In this document: positions 43,087-50,986 of the stretch, piece after piece
Position numbering within the stretch: the first letter of the stretch is position 1
Layout: every line of letters starts with the position of its first letter
Assembly (NCBI RefSeq): GCF_042681825.1
Contig: NZ_JBHUGH010000013.1
Coordinates: forward strand, 62,001-126,000
DNA from: Halodurantibacterium flavum
GTDB taxonomy: Bacteria > Pseudomonadota > Alphaproteobacteria > Rhodobacterales > Rhodobacteraceae
Length of the DNA: 64,000 bases
Reading direction: 5' to 3'
Translations under genes and position numbers: made by a program
The notes under the pieces: model-generated
Seen by the model: the letters and a program-made list of their open reading frames with translations, nothing else
Databases searched by the model: none
Told to the model about the DNA's origin: nothing

Positions 43087-44174
43087 TGGAGCGGATGCCG
43101 AAATGGGCCGACACCGTTCTCGTGCCCCTCATCAGTCTCTTGATCGCCTTCGTGATTTCGGGCCTCGTGATCCTCGCCATCGGTGAGAACCCGGTCGAGG
43201 CGATGCAGATCATGGTCTCGGGCGCGATCGGGTCGACCTATGGCTGGGGCTACACGCTCTATTACGCCACGAACTTCATGTTCACCGGGCTTGCGGTGGC
43301 GGTCGCCTTTCACGCAGGACTGTTTAACATCGGCGGCGAGGGTCAGGCAACGCTGGGCGGGCTTGGGGTCGCGGTCGTCCTCTTGTCGGTGGGCTGGCCG
43401 CACTGGACGGTCGCGCTGATCGCGGCGATGGCGGGGGCCGCGCTCTTTGGCGCGGCCTGGGCGGCGATTCCGGCCTGGCTTCAGGCCCGGCGCGGCAGCC
43501 ATATCGTGATCACGACGATCATGTTCAACTTCATCGGCGCGGCGCTGCTCAACTACCTGCTGGTGAATGTCATGCGCCCGGCGGGCTCGATGGACCCGTC
43601 CTCGGCGCGGTTCGGCGTGACGCTGCCGGGCCTGCATGAGGTTCTGGCCCTTGTCGGCATCCCGTTTTCCCGTGCGACCCCGGCCAACATCACCTTCTTC
43701 ATCGCGATCCTCGCCTGTGTGGTGGTCTGGGCGCTGATCTGGCGCACGCGGCTCGGCTTTCAGATCCGGGCCTTTGGCAAGTCCGAACCCGCAGCGGTCT
43801 ATGCCGGCATCTCGCCGGTGCGGATCACCATGTATGCGATGCTGATCTCGGGCGGGCTTGCCGGTCTCATGGCGATCAACAACGTGATGGGCGAGGCGAA
43901 CCGGCTGGTGATGAACGCCGTCGAAGGCGCGGGCTTCATCGGCATCGCGGTCGCGCTGATGGGGCGCTCGCATCCGTTCGGAGTGTTCCTCGCGGCGATC
44001 CTCTTCGGGTTTCTTTATCAGGGCGGGGCGGAGCTGGCGCTGTGGACCTCGATCCCGCGCGAACTGATCATTGTCATTCAGGCGCTCGTGATCCTCTTTA
44101 CCGGCGCGCTCGACAACATGGTGCGGCTCCCGATCGAGCGGATCTTTGCGGCGCGCGGGCGGAGGGGCGTGTGA
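43086..44174 (+). CDS. Nucleoside ABC transporter permease 1
   Basis: A 362-residue membrane permease of the branched-chain/ribose type with about eight to ten spans. GLAVAVAFHAGLFNIGGEGQ near residue 73 and LARRGSH-like RRGSHIVITTIMFNFIGAALLNY around 138 are family segments. EPAAVYAGISPVRITMYAMLISGGLAGLMA follows the usual order (split by ~30 residues). It is coupled to both neighbours by one-base TGATG overlaps. Confidence 0.9.
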   Translation: MERMPKWADTVLVPLISLLIAFVISGLVILAIGENPVEAMQIMVSGAIGSTYGWGYTLYYATNFMFTGLAVAVAFHAGLFNIGGEGQATLGGLGVAVVLLSVGWPHWTVALIAAMAGAALFGAAWAAIPAWLQARRGSHIVITTIMFNFIGAALLNYLLVNVMRPAGSMDPSSARFGVTLPGLHEVLALVGIPFSRATPANITFFIAILACVVVWALIWRTRLGFQIRAFGKSEPAAVYAGISPVRITMYAMLISGGLAGLMAINNVMGEANRLVMNAVEGAGFIGIAVALMGRSHPFGVFLAAILFGFLYQGGAELALWTSIPRELIIVIQALVILFTGALDNMVRLPIERIFAARGRRGV

Positions 44175-45139
44175 TGGACCTCGGCACGATACTGCAGATC
44201 CTCGATTCCACCATCCGGCTCGCGACGCCGCTGCTCTTTGCCTGTCTCGCGGGGCTCTTTTCCGAGCGCGCCGGCATCGTCGATATCGGGCTCGAGGGCA
44301 AGATGCTCGCCGCGGCCTTCCTGTCGGCAGCCGTCGCCGCGCTGACCGGCTCGGTCTGGATCGGCCTCTTTGCCGGGATCGGGGCATCGGTCGCGCTGTC
44401 GCTCGTACACGGGCTCGCCTCGATCACCTTCCGGGGAAACCAGCTCATCTCGGGCGTGGCGATCAACTTTCTGGCCTCGGGGCTGACGGTGCTGATCGCG
44501 CAGAACCTCTTTCAGCAAGGCGGGCGCACGCCGTCCCTGACGGGGGATGCGCGGTTTTCGCCGATCCGCCTGCCCTTCGCGGCCGAACTGCGCGATGTGC
44601 CGGTGATCGGACAGCTTTATTCGGTGCTGCTGTCCGGGCACTCGCTGCTGGTCTATGTCGCGCTGATCTGCGTGCCGCTGTCCTGGTGGGTGCTCTTCCG
44701 CACCCGGTTCGGGCTGCGCCTCCGCGCCGTTGGGGAAAACCCTGCGGCGGTCGATACCTCGGGCGTGTCGGTCGTGGCGCTGCGCTATGCGGCGGTGGTG
44801 ATCTGCGGCGTGCTGACCGGGCTTGCGGGGGCATATCTCGCGACCGGTCTTTCCGCCGGTTTCGTCAAGGAGATGACGGCGGGCCGTGGCTTCATCGCGC
44901 TTGCGGCACTCATCTTCGCGAAATGGCGGCCGGTTCAGGCGCTGTGGGCCACGCTGCTTTTCGGCCTGCTGGAGGCGATCGCCAACCGCTATCAAAGCCT
45001 TGAACTGGGCGGTCTCGTCATCCCGGTCCAGCTGATGCAGGCCCTGCCCTACATCCTGACCGTCATCATCCTTGCCGGCTTTGTCGGCAAGGCAATACCC
45101 CCCCGCGCCGGAGGACAGGCCTATGTCAAGGAACGCTGA
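44174..45139 (+). CDS. Nucleoside ABC transporter permease 2
   Basis: A 321-residue membrane permease paired with the previous one. The characteristic segment LFSERAGIVDIGLEGKML lies near residue 27, then FRGNQLISGVAINFLASGL, and GENPAAVDTSGVSVVALRYA near 195. The start at 44174 overlaps the upstream stop by one base. Its 3' end overlaps the phosphorylase gene by 17 bases. Confidence 0.9.
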   Translation: MDLGTILQILDSTIRLATPLLFACLAGLFSERAGIVDIGLEGKMLAAAFLSAAVAALTGSVWIGLFAGIGASVALSLVHGLASITFRGNQLISGVAINFLASGLTVLIAQNLFQQGGRTPSLTGDARFSPIRLPFAAELRDVPVIGQLYSVLLSGHSLLVYVALICVPLSWWVLFRTRFGLRLRAVGENPAAVDTSGVSVVALRYAAVVICGVLTGLAGAYLATGLSAGFVKEMTAGRGFIALAALIFAKWRPVQALWATLLFGLLEAIANRYQSLELGGLVIPVQLMQALPYILTVIILAGFVGKAIPPRAGGQAYVKER

Positions 45140-45926
45140 AGAAATCGCCGCCATCGTCCGGGACCGGGCGGGCGCGGCGCCTGTCCGGATCGGGCTCGTG
45201 CTCGGGTCCGGGCTGGGCCATCTGGCGGACCGGGTAAATGGCGTGGCGATCCCCTATGCCGATCTTCCGGGTTTTCCCCATGCGGGCGTGTCGGGGCACA
45301 ATCCCAATCTGGTGGTCGGCGACCTGATGGGCCAGCGCGTCGCGGTCTTTGGCGGACGGGCGCATTACTACGAATCCGGGCGCGGCGACGCGATGCGCCT
45401 GCCTTTGGAGGTGCTGAAGGCGCTGGGGGCGGAAAGCCTGATCCTGACCAATGCCGCGGGCTCGTTCCGGCAGGATGTTCCGCCGGGCGACCTGATGCTT
45501 TTGTCGGACCATATCAACTTTTCCGGCCTGAACCCGCTGATCGGTGAGCCGACGGATGCGCGGTTCGTGCCGATGACCGAGGCGCATGACCCTGCCCTGC
45601 GCGCGGGTCTGCGCGCCGCCGCCGAGGCCGAGGGTATCGCCCTCGCCGAGGGGGTCTATGCCTGGTATTCCGGCCCCTCGTTCGAAACCCCAGCGGAGAT
45701 CCGGGCGCTGCGCATCCTGGGCGCCGATGCGGTCGGCATGTCCACCGTGCCCGAGGTGATCCTTGCGCGGTTCCTGGGCCTGCGGGTGGCGGCGGTTTCG
45801 ACCATCACCAACATGGCCGCGGGGCTCAGCGACGAAAAGATCAGCCACGAACACACCAAGGCCATGGCACCGCTGGGGGCCGCGAAGCTGGAACGTATCT
45901 TGCTGCGTTTCCTGTCCGGTCTTTGA
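45123..45926 (+). CDS. punA: Purine nucleoside phosphorylase
   Basis: A 267-residue trimeric-type PNP that cleaves inosine and guanosine with phosphate to give the base and ribose-1-phosphate. Motifs: LVLGSGLGHLADRV at the N terminus, GRAHYYESG (phosphate site), TNAAGSFRQDVPPGDLMLLSDHIN and GPSFETPAEIRALR. The base-binding segment VGMSTVPEVILAR and ITNMAAGLS follow. The ATG at 45123 follows GAGGACAGG. Coupling to a PnrA-type importer indicates salvage of imported purine nucleosides. Confidence 0.92.
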   Translation: MSRNAEEIAAIVRDRAGAAPVRIGLVLGSGLGHLADRVNGVAIPYADLPGFPHAGVSGHNPNLVVGDLMGQRVAVFGGRAHYYESGRGDAMRLPLEVLKALGAESLILTNAAGSFRQDVPPGDLMLLSDHINFSGLNPLIGEPTDARFVPMTEAHDPALRAGLRAAAEAEGIALAEGVYAWYSGPSFETPAEIRALRILGADAVGMSTVPEVILARFLGLRVAAVSTITNMAAGLSDEKISHEHTKAMAPLGAAKLERILLRFLSGL

Positions 45927-46037
45927 CGGCCGAGATTTTCGGCACGGATTGAGAAAATCTTGGGAAAGTCGTGGCAAGGTCGTGACGCTTATCCTTCTTG
46001 TGCGTTAGGGTAGGACAGGTCACGGGAAACGCCGACG

Positions 46038-46955
46038 ATGCAGATCTACCTTCCTATCGCCGAAGTATCGGTCAATGCATTCGTACTTTTCGGCGTGGGC
46101 GGGATCGTGGGGCTCCTGTCGGGGATGTTCGGGGTCGGTGGCGGCTTTCTCATCACGCCGCTGCTGTTCTTCATCGGCATTCCGCCTGCCGTCGCCGTTG
46201 CCACCGGGGCGAACCAGGTCGTGGCCTCCTCGGTTTCCGGGGTTCTGGCGCATCTGCGGCGGCGAACGGTGGATTTCCGGATGGGCCTTGTCCTGCTTGC
46301 GGGCGGGCTTGCGGGATCGGCGGCGGGGATCGTCGTGTTCAACCTGCTTCAGTCCGCCGGGCAGGTCGATCTCTTTGTTCAGCTGTCCTATGTCGTATTT
46401 CTGGGCCTGATCGGCGCGCTGATGTTTCAGGAAAGCCTGCGCGCCCTTTTGCGGGCACGCAAGGCCGCACCGCCACGCCGGCGCAATCAGCATCTCTGGG
46501 TGCACCGGCTGCCGCTCAAGATGAAGTTCCGCGCGTCGGGCCTTTACATCAGCGTCATCCCCCCGCTTGGGGTCGGGGTGATCGTGGGCTTTCTGGCGGC
46601 GATCATGGGGGTCGGCGGCGGGTTCATCATGGTGCCCGCGATGATCTATCTTCTGGGGATGCCGACCAAGGTCGTGGTGGGTACCTCGCTCTTTCAGATC
46701 ATTTTCGTGACCGCCTTCACCACGCTGATGCACGCCACGACGAACTATTCGGTCGATCTGATGCTGGCGGTGCTGCTGATCCTCGGCGGGGTTCTGGGGG
46801 CACAACTGGGCACACGGCTTGGGCTGCGGCTCCGGGCGGAACAGCTTCGCATCCTGCTTGCGATGCTTGTCCTGCTGGTGGCCGGGCGGATCGGCTATGA
46901 CCTGCTGGCTACCCCGGCCGAGTTCTATTCCATCACCGTTCCGGGGCGGCACTGA
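46038..46955 (+). CDS. TauE/SafE family exporter
   Basis: A 305-residue membrane protein with two copies of the TauE half-repeat. Each contains a Gly-rich motif: GLLSGMFGVGGGFLITPLL (about 27) and GFLAAIMGVGGGFIMVPAM (about 190). Eight or so spans are apparent. The family exports sulfite, sulfoacetate or other organic anions, and the substrate here is unknown. The TIGR02186 protein is co-encoded with a one-base overlap (TGATG), a pairing typical of alphaproteobacteria. Confidence 0.88.
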   Translation: MQIYLPIAEVSVNAFVLFGVGGIVGLLSGMFGVGGGFLITPLLFFIGIPPAVAVATGANQVVASSVSGVLAHLRRRTVDFRMGLVLLAGGLAGSAAGIVVFNLLQSAGQVDLFVQLSYVVFLGLIGALMFQESLRALLRARKAAPPRRRNQHLWVHRLPLKMKFRASGLYISVIPPLGVGVIVGFLAAIMGVGGGFIMVPAMIYLLGMPTKVVVGTSLFQIIFVTAFTTLMHATTNYSVDLMLAVLLILGGVLGAQLGTRLGLRLRAEQLRILLAMLVLLVAGRIGYDLLATPAEFYSITVPGRH

Positions 46956-47716
46956 TGCGCTGGCTCTTGCTGTTCCTCCTTCTGGTCACCCCCCCTGCCA
47001 TGGCACAGGAAAGCCCGGGCGAAGAGGTCGTCGTCGGCCTGAGCCAGAGCAACGTTGCCATCACCGCCACCTTCGTCGGGTCGGAGATCCTCGTCTTTGG
47101 CGCGATCCGGCGCGAGGCGCCGCTGCCCGAGGGCGCGCTGGGGGTCATCGTCACGATCGAGGGGCCATCGGGCCCGCTGACCGTCCATCGCAAGGACCGG
47201 GTGGCCGGGATCTGGGTCAATACCGAGGCCGTGCATGTGGACCGCGCGCCCAGCTTTTACGCCGTCGCCTCGACCGCACCCCTGTCCGCGGTTCTGTCGC
47301 AGACCGAGGACCTGCGCCACGCGATCTCGGTCCCGCGCGCCATCCGTGCAATCGGCGCCACGGTGGACGACGCGCCGGCCTTCACCGCCGCCCTGATCCG
47401 CATCCGGGAGGAACGCGGGCTCTACCAGATCCTGCCCGAGGGCGTCGAACTTGACCGTGACACGCTGTTCCGCAGCCAGATCAGCCTGCCCTCGAACCTG
47501 ACCGAGGGCACCTATGTCACCCGCATTTTCCTGACCCGGTCGGGCACGGTGATCGACAGCTATGAAACGGCGATCCACGTTCAGAAGGTCGGCCTTGAAC
47601 GGATGATCTTTGTCACCGCCCATGAACAGCCGCTGCTTTACGGGATCATCTCGATCCTCGTGGCGGTGATGGCGGGCTGGGCGGCCTCGGCCGTGTTCCG
47701 CTATGCGCGCGGCTAG
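46955..47716 (+). CDS. TIGR02186 family membrane-anchored periplasmic protein
   Basis: A 253-residue protein with signal peptide (WLLLFLLLVTPPAMA-Q) and a C-terminal membrane anchor (ILVAVMAGWAASAVFRYA). The periplasmic part starts with VVVGLSQSNVAITATFVGSE, the conserved TIGR02186 signature. The function is unknown. Its constant partner is a TauE-like exporter, encoded immediately upstream and coupled. The stop codon shares a CTAG tetramer with the stop of the convergent AsnC-type gene. Confidence 0.85.
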   Translation: MRWLLLFLLLVTPPAMAQESPGEEVVVGLSQSNVAITATFVGSEILVFGAIRREAPLPEGALGVIVTIEGPSGPLTVHRKDRVAGIWVNTEAVHVDRAPSFYAVASTAPLSAVLSQTEDLRHAISVPRAIRAIGATVDDAPAFTAALIRIREERGLYQILPEGVELDRDTLFRSQISLPSNLTEGTYVTRIFLTRSGTVIDSYETAIHVQKVGLERMIFVTAHEQPLLYGIISILVAVMAGWAASAVFRYARG

Positions 47717-47949
47717 AATGTGCGGAAGGTCATCGTCGTCAGGGTGCGCGTGATGCCCGGCAGATCGAACAGGCTCCGGTTCAGGAACTGCCCCACATCT
47801 TCGCCGTCGGGAATGTAGATCTTGGCGATCAGGTCCCATTCCCCGGATGTGGAATAAAGCTCTGACACAAGCTCCCGGTCATGGATCGCCTCGGCGACCT
47901 CATAGGTCTTGCCGGGGGCACAGCGGAACTGGACGAATACGCAGCGCAT
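47713..47949 (-). CDS. Stand-alone Lrp/AsnC ligand-binding (RAM) domain protein
   Basis: A 78-residue protein consisting only of the RAM effector domain of Lrp/AsnC regulators (VFVQFRCAPGKTYEVAEAI, YSTSGEWDLIAKIYIPDGED). The N-terminal DNA-binding helix-turn-helix is absent and no such sequence lies upstream. These small proteins are known as an independent family and probably bind amino acids. The gene ends in a CTAG shared with the convergent gene. Confidence 0.85.
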   Translation of the reverse strand: MRCVFVQFRCAPGKTYEVAEAIHDRELVSELYSTSGEWDLIAKIYIPDGEDVGQFLNRSLFDLPGITRTLTTMTFRTF

Positions 47950-47988
47950 GGGGTCTCCCTCTTTCCGGCAAGGATAGCAGCGCGCGGG

Positions 47989-49536
47989 TCAAAGACCAGC
48001 CTCATCGCCGCTGTCGAGTTCCAGGGGCGCCGCGCCCTGCCGGAGATCGTCGATCGTCAGCGGCGTCTGCGGCCGGGCCAGCCGGTTCCGCGTGACCCAG
48101 TAAAGCCGCTGCTCCGCGCGGGTGATGGCGACATAGGCAAGCCGTTTCCACAACGGCACCCCGGATTCCATCCGCCCCGCGCGCGAGGCCGCCCAGAGAT
48201 CCGGCGCAAAGACCTGCACGTTTTCCCATTGCGACCCCTGCGCCTTGTGGATCGTCACCGCCGCCCCGTGCAGAAAGGCCGCGCCCATCCGCGCCGCGAA
48301 GGGGATAAATGGTTCTTCCTCATCCGGCAGTTCGATCTTGACGATCCAGGCGGCCGAGACCTGCGGTTCCTCGGCGCCGATGACATGCAGCCGGGAAAAA
48401 CCGGGCTTGCGTCCGGGACCGAGATAGATGACCTGCGCCCCCTTGATCAGGCCGCGCGCCTCCAGGTCGATGCGTTTCTTGCGGTGCTTCAGCGGCAGTT
48501 CGATCCCGTCGCAGATCAGTGGCTCGCCGGGCAGCAGCGCATCGGCAGGCGCGCCATAGGCGGCCCGGAACGCGGTGATCAGGCGGATGCGCGTCGCGTT
48601 GCGCCAGACAAGGACCGGGCTGCGGGCCATCAGCCCCGCCTCGACCCGTTCAGCGACGATCACGCGCGGGTCGCGCCGCGCGGCGTCCTCGATCATCCGC
48701 TCGAAACCTTCGAATGTCAGCGCGTCGTCCGACAGGGCGTGGGCCAGATCGAGGATCGGGTTCCCCTCGGCCTGCCGGTGGATGCGGCTCAGATGCAGTT
48801 GGCGGTCCTTGGGCAACCGGTCGAACGCCATTTCCCCCGAGAGGCCGACAGGCGCAAGCTGCGCCGGGTCGCCAAAGAGGATCAGCGTGGGAAAGATCTC
48901 CTTCAGGTCCTCGAACTGACGTTCATCGAGCATCGAGCTTTCGTCGACGAAGCCGATATCCAGCGGTTCCTCGCGCCGTTTCCAGCCACGGATGAAATCC
49001 GACCCCCGCAGCCCGGCCGAGGCCAGCGCGCCGGGAATGGATTTCACCGCATCGTAGAAGGCGCGCGCGCGATCCAGGGCCTGATCGGTCAGCCCCTCGA
49101 TCACCGGACGGTCGCCGCTGCCGGCAAGCCATTCCGCGATGCGTTCATATTCCGGGTCGTAAACGGGCGTATAGAGGATGCGGTGGATGGTCGTCGCCGG
49201 CACGCCCCGGTGCCGCAGCACGCTGGCGGCCTTGTTCGTGGGGGCAAGGATGGCCAGCGTCCGCCGTTCCTTGCGGCGGCGCCCCTCATAATCGCCCGAG
49301 ACGATCTCGACCCCCGCTTCGGTCAGGGCACGGGTCAGGGCGGCCAGAAGCATGGTCTTCCCCGAACCGGCGCGGCCGAGCACGGCGAGAACGGGCGCGC
49401 CATCGCCCGGGTCCGGCATGGTCATGCCTTCCGCCAGATCGACCCCCGAGCGCGCCAGAAGATCGGCCACGCGATCATAGGCTTCGGCCTGATCGTCGGA
49501 GAGGGCAAGCTGGGTCGCGGGCTGGGCAAGCGTCAT
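47989..49536 (-). CDS. RecD-like superfamily 1B helicase
   Basis: A 515-residue AAA-type helicase. Walker A is LGRAGSGKTMLL (about residues 53-64), motif Ia is LAPTNKAASVL, Walker B is IGFVDESSMLD, motif III is LFGDPAQLAPV. The C-terminal motifs include AAVTIHKAQGSQWENV and VAITRAEQRLYWV. It lacks RecBCD partners nearby and belongs to the exodeoxyribonuclease-V-alpha-like or Pif1/RecD2-like ATPases of alphaproteobacteria. The precise role (DNA repair or recombination) is inferred. Confidence 0.87.
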   Translation of the reverse strand: MTLAQPATQLALSDDQAEAYDRVADLLARSGVDLAEGMTMPDPGDGAPVLAVLGRAGSGKTMLLAALTRALTEAGVEIVSGDYEGRRRKERRTLAILAPTNKAASVLRHRGVPATTIHRILYTPVYDPEYERIAEWLAGSGDRPVIEGLTDQALDRARAFYDAVKSIPGALASAGLRGSDFIRGWKRREEPLDIGFVDESSMLDERQFEDLKEIFPTLILFGDPAQLAPVGLSGEMAFDRLPKDRQLHLSRIHRQAEGNPILDLAHALSDDALTFEGFERMIEDAARRDPRVIVAERVEAGLMARSPVLVWRNATRIRLITAFRAAYGAPADALLPGEPLICDGIELPLKHRKKRIDLEARGLIKGAQVIYLGPGRKPGFSRLHVIGAEEPQVSAAWIVKIELPDEEEPFIPFAARMGAAFLHGAAVTIHKAQGSQWENVQVFAPDLWAASRAGRMESGVPLWKRLAYVAITRAEQRLYWVTRNRLARPQTPLTIDDLRQGAAPLELDSGDEAGL

Positions 49537-49592
49537 GGCCTGACCCTAGCGCGGGTTCACGCCATGTTCCAGCATCAACCCGCCTTCAGGGC

Positions 49593-50885
49593 TCACCGCT
49601 CCCGGCTGGCCTCCAGCGTGTCGGCGAATGTCCGCAGGCCGGTGCGCGGGGCCTGCACCAGCACCGCCATATTGCCCGGCTTGTGCTCGTTCCGGCGCAT
49701 CTTCATATGGGCAGCGGGGATTTCGTCCCAGCCCAGAACCTCGGACATGCAGGGGTCCAGACGCCGCTCGATCATCAGCTGGTTTGCGGCGCTCGCCTGC
49801 TTGAGGTTGGCGAAATGGCTGCCCTGCACCCGCTTTTGATGCATCCAGAGATAGCGCACGTCGAAGGTGAGGTTGTAGCCCGTCGTCCCGGCGCAGATCA
49901 CGACCATGCCGCCCCGCTTGACCACGAAGACGGAGACGGGAAAGGTCGCCTCGCCCGGGTGCTCGAACACCACATCGACATTGTTGCCCTTGCCGGTGAT
50001 GTCCCAGATCGCCTTGCCAAAGCGGCGTGCCTCGTTGAACCACTCCTTGTATTCCGGGGTACCGACCTTGGGCATCTGGCCCCAGCAGCGGAATTCCTTG
50101 CGGTTGATGACCCCCTTCGCGCCCAGGGACATGACGAATTCGCGCTTGTCCTCTTCGGATATCACCCCGATCGCATTGGCCCCGGCCGTGTTGATCAGCT
50201 GGATCGCGTAGGAGCCGAGCCCGCCCGAGGCGCCCCAGACCAGCACGTTCTGCCCCGGCTTGAGGTCATGCGGTTCATGCCCGAAAAGCATCCGGTAGGC
50301 CGTGGCGAGCGTCAGGGTATAGCAGGCGCTTTCCTCCCAGCTCAGGTGGCGGGGGCGATGCATCAACTGCTGCGCCTGCACCCGCGTGAATTGCGCGAAG
50401 GATCCGTCCGGCGTTTCATAGCCCCAGATCCGCTGGCTGGGCGAAAACATCGGGTCGCCGCCGTTGCATTCCTCATCGTCGCCGTCATCCTGGTTGCAGT
50501 GGATGACGACCTCATCCCCCACCTTCCAGCGGCGGACCTTGTCACCCACCTTCCACACGATGCCCGACGCGTCGGACCCGGCGATGTGATAGGGTTGCTT
50601 GTGACCGTCGAAGGGGCTGATCGGCACGCCCAACGCCGCCCAGACGCCGTTGTAGTTCACGCCCGCGGCCATCACGAGCACCAGAACCTCGTTGCTGTCG
50701 ATTTCGGGCGTATCGACGATCTCGACCTGCATGGCGGTATCGGGCTCACCATGGCGTTCGCGGCGGATCGTCCAGGCATACATCTGCCGCGGCACATGGC
50801 CCAGCGGGGGCATTTCCCCCAGGTCGTAAAGGTCTTTTTGCGGCGCCTCATAGGGCTCGATGCCGGAACGTGTATCAAGTGCCAT
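49593..50885 (-). CDS. ccr: Crotonyl-CoA carboxylase/reductase
   Basis: A 430-residue MDR-family enzyme that reductively carboxylates crotonyl-CoA to ethylmalonyl-CoA with NADPH, the key step of the ethylmalonyl-CoA pathway for acetate assimilation. VNYNGVWAALG (about 75), HIAGSDASGIVWKVG, the NADPH loop WGASGGLGSYAIQL (about 222) and VFEHPGEATFPVSVF are strongly conserved in Ccr. The ATG at 50885 is preceded by AGGAGG. ecm lies 1.6 kb away. Palindromic operator candidates lie in the leader and promoter. Confidence 0.95.
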   Translation of the reverse strand: MALDTRSGIEPYEAPQKDLYDLGEMPPLGHVPRQMYAWTIRRERHGEPDTAMQVEIVDTPEIDSNEVLVLVMAAGVNYNGVWAALGVPISPFDGHKQPYHIAGSDASGIVWKVGDKVRRWKVGDEVVIHCNQDDGDDEECNGGDPMFSPSQRIWGYETPDGSFAQFTRVQAQQLMHRPRHLSWEESACYTLTLATAYRMLFGHEPHDLKPGQNVLVWGASGGLGSYAIQLINTAGANAIGVISEEDKREFVMSLGAKGVINRKEFRCWGQMPKVGTPEYKEWFNEARRFGKAIWDITGKGNNVDVVFEHPGEATFPVSVFVVKRGGMVVICAGTTGYNLTFDVRYLWMHQKRVQGSHFANLKQASAANQLMIERRLDPCMSEVLGWDEIPAAHMKMRRNEHKPGNMAVLVQAPRTGLRTFADTLEASRER

Positions 50886-50902
50886 ACGGACCTCCTCTCG
50901 TG

Positions 50903-50913
50903 CTGCGCTGCAG
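50903..50913 (-). promoter_or_regulatory. PhaR-like motif in the ccr leader
   Basis: CTGC-GCT-GCAG at 50903-50913 fits the CTGC-N3/4-GCAG pattern reported for Rhodobacter sphaeroides PhaR, the PHB-responsive repressor. It lies within the 12-bp palindrome GCGCTGCAGCGC (50905-50916), just downstream of the predicted ccr -10 element, where a repressor could block transcription. Short motif, so chance occurrence is possible. Confidence 0.4.
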
Positions 50914-50924
50914 CGCTTATCGGG

Positions 50925-50953
50925 GAGATAGGACAGGCAAAGTAATTTAGCAA
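50925..50953 (-). promoter_or_regulatory. Promoter candidate of ccr
   Basis: On the minus strand TTGCTA (plus 50948-50953) and TATCTC (plus 50925-50930) are 17 bases apart, giving a leader of about 30-35 bases. The -35 element lies inside the inverted repeat described at 50949-50967. Confidence 0.45.
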
Positions 50954-50986
50954 CAACTTTTGTTGCTGTCAGGTAATTTTGTTGCT
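50949..50986 (-). promoter_or_regulatory. Operator candidate of ccr: palindrome plus third half-site
   Basis: AGCAACAA (50949-50956), 3-base spacer, TTGTTGCT (50960-50967) is a perfect 8-bp inverted repeat. A further TTGTTGCT lies at 50979-50986. Each block is flanked by GTAATTT (50942-50948 and 50973-50979). The A+T-rich cluster stands out against the high-G+C surroundings and overlaps the predicted -35 element. The binding protein is unknown. Confidence 0.6.

Noticed and set aside
45934..45959. GATTTTC...GAAAATC inverted repeat after the phosphorylase gene
   Set aside because: The A+T-rich 7-bp stem has a 12-base loop and no T-run. It is too weak to call a terminator or operator.
47881..49839. 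A 652-codon plus-strand frame antisense to the RecD-like helicase
   Set aside because: All helicase motifs lie on the minus strand. The antisense frame is a composition shadow.
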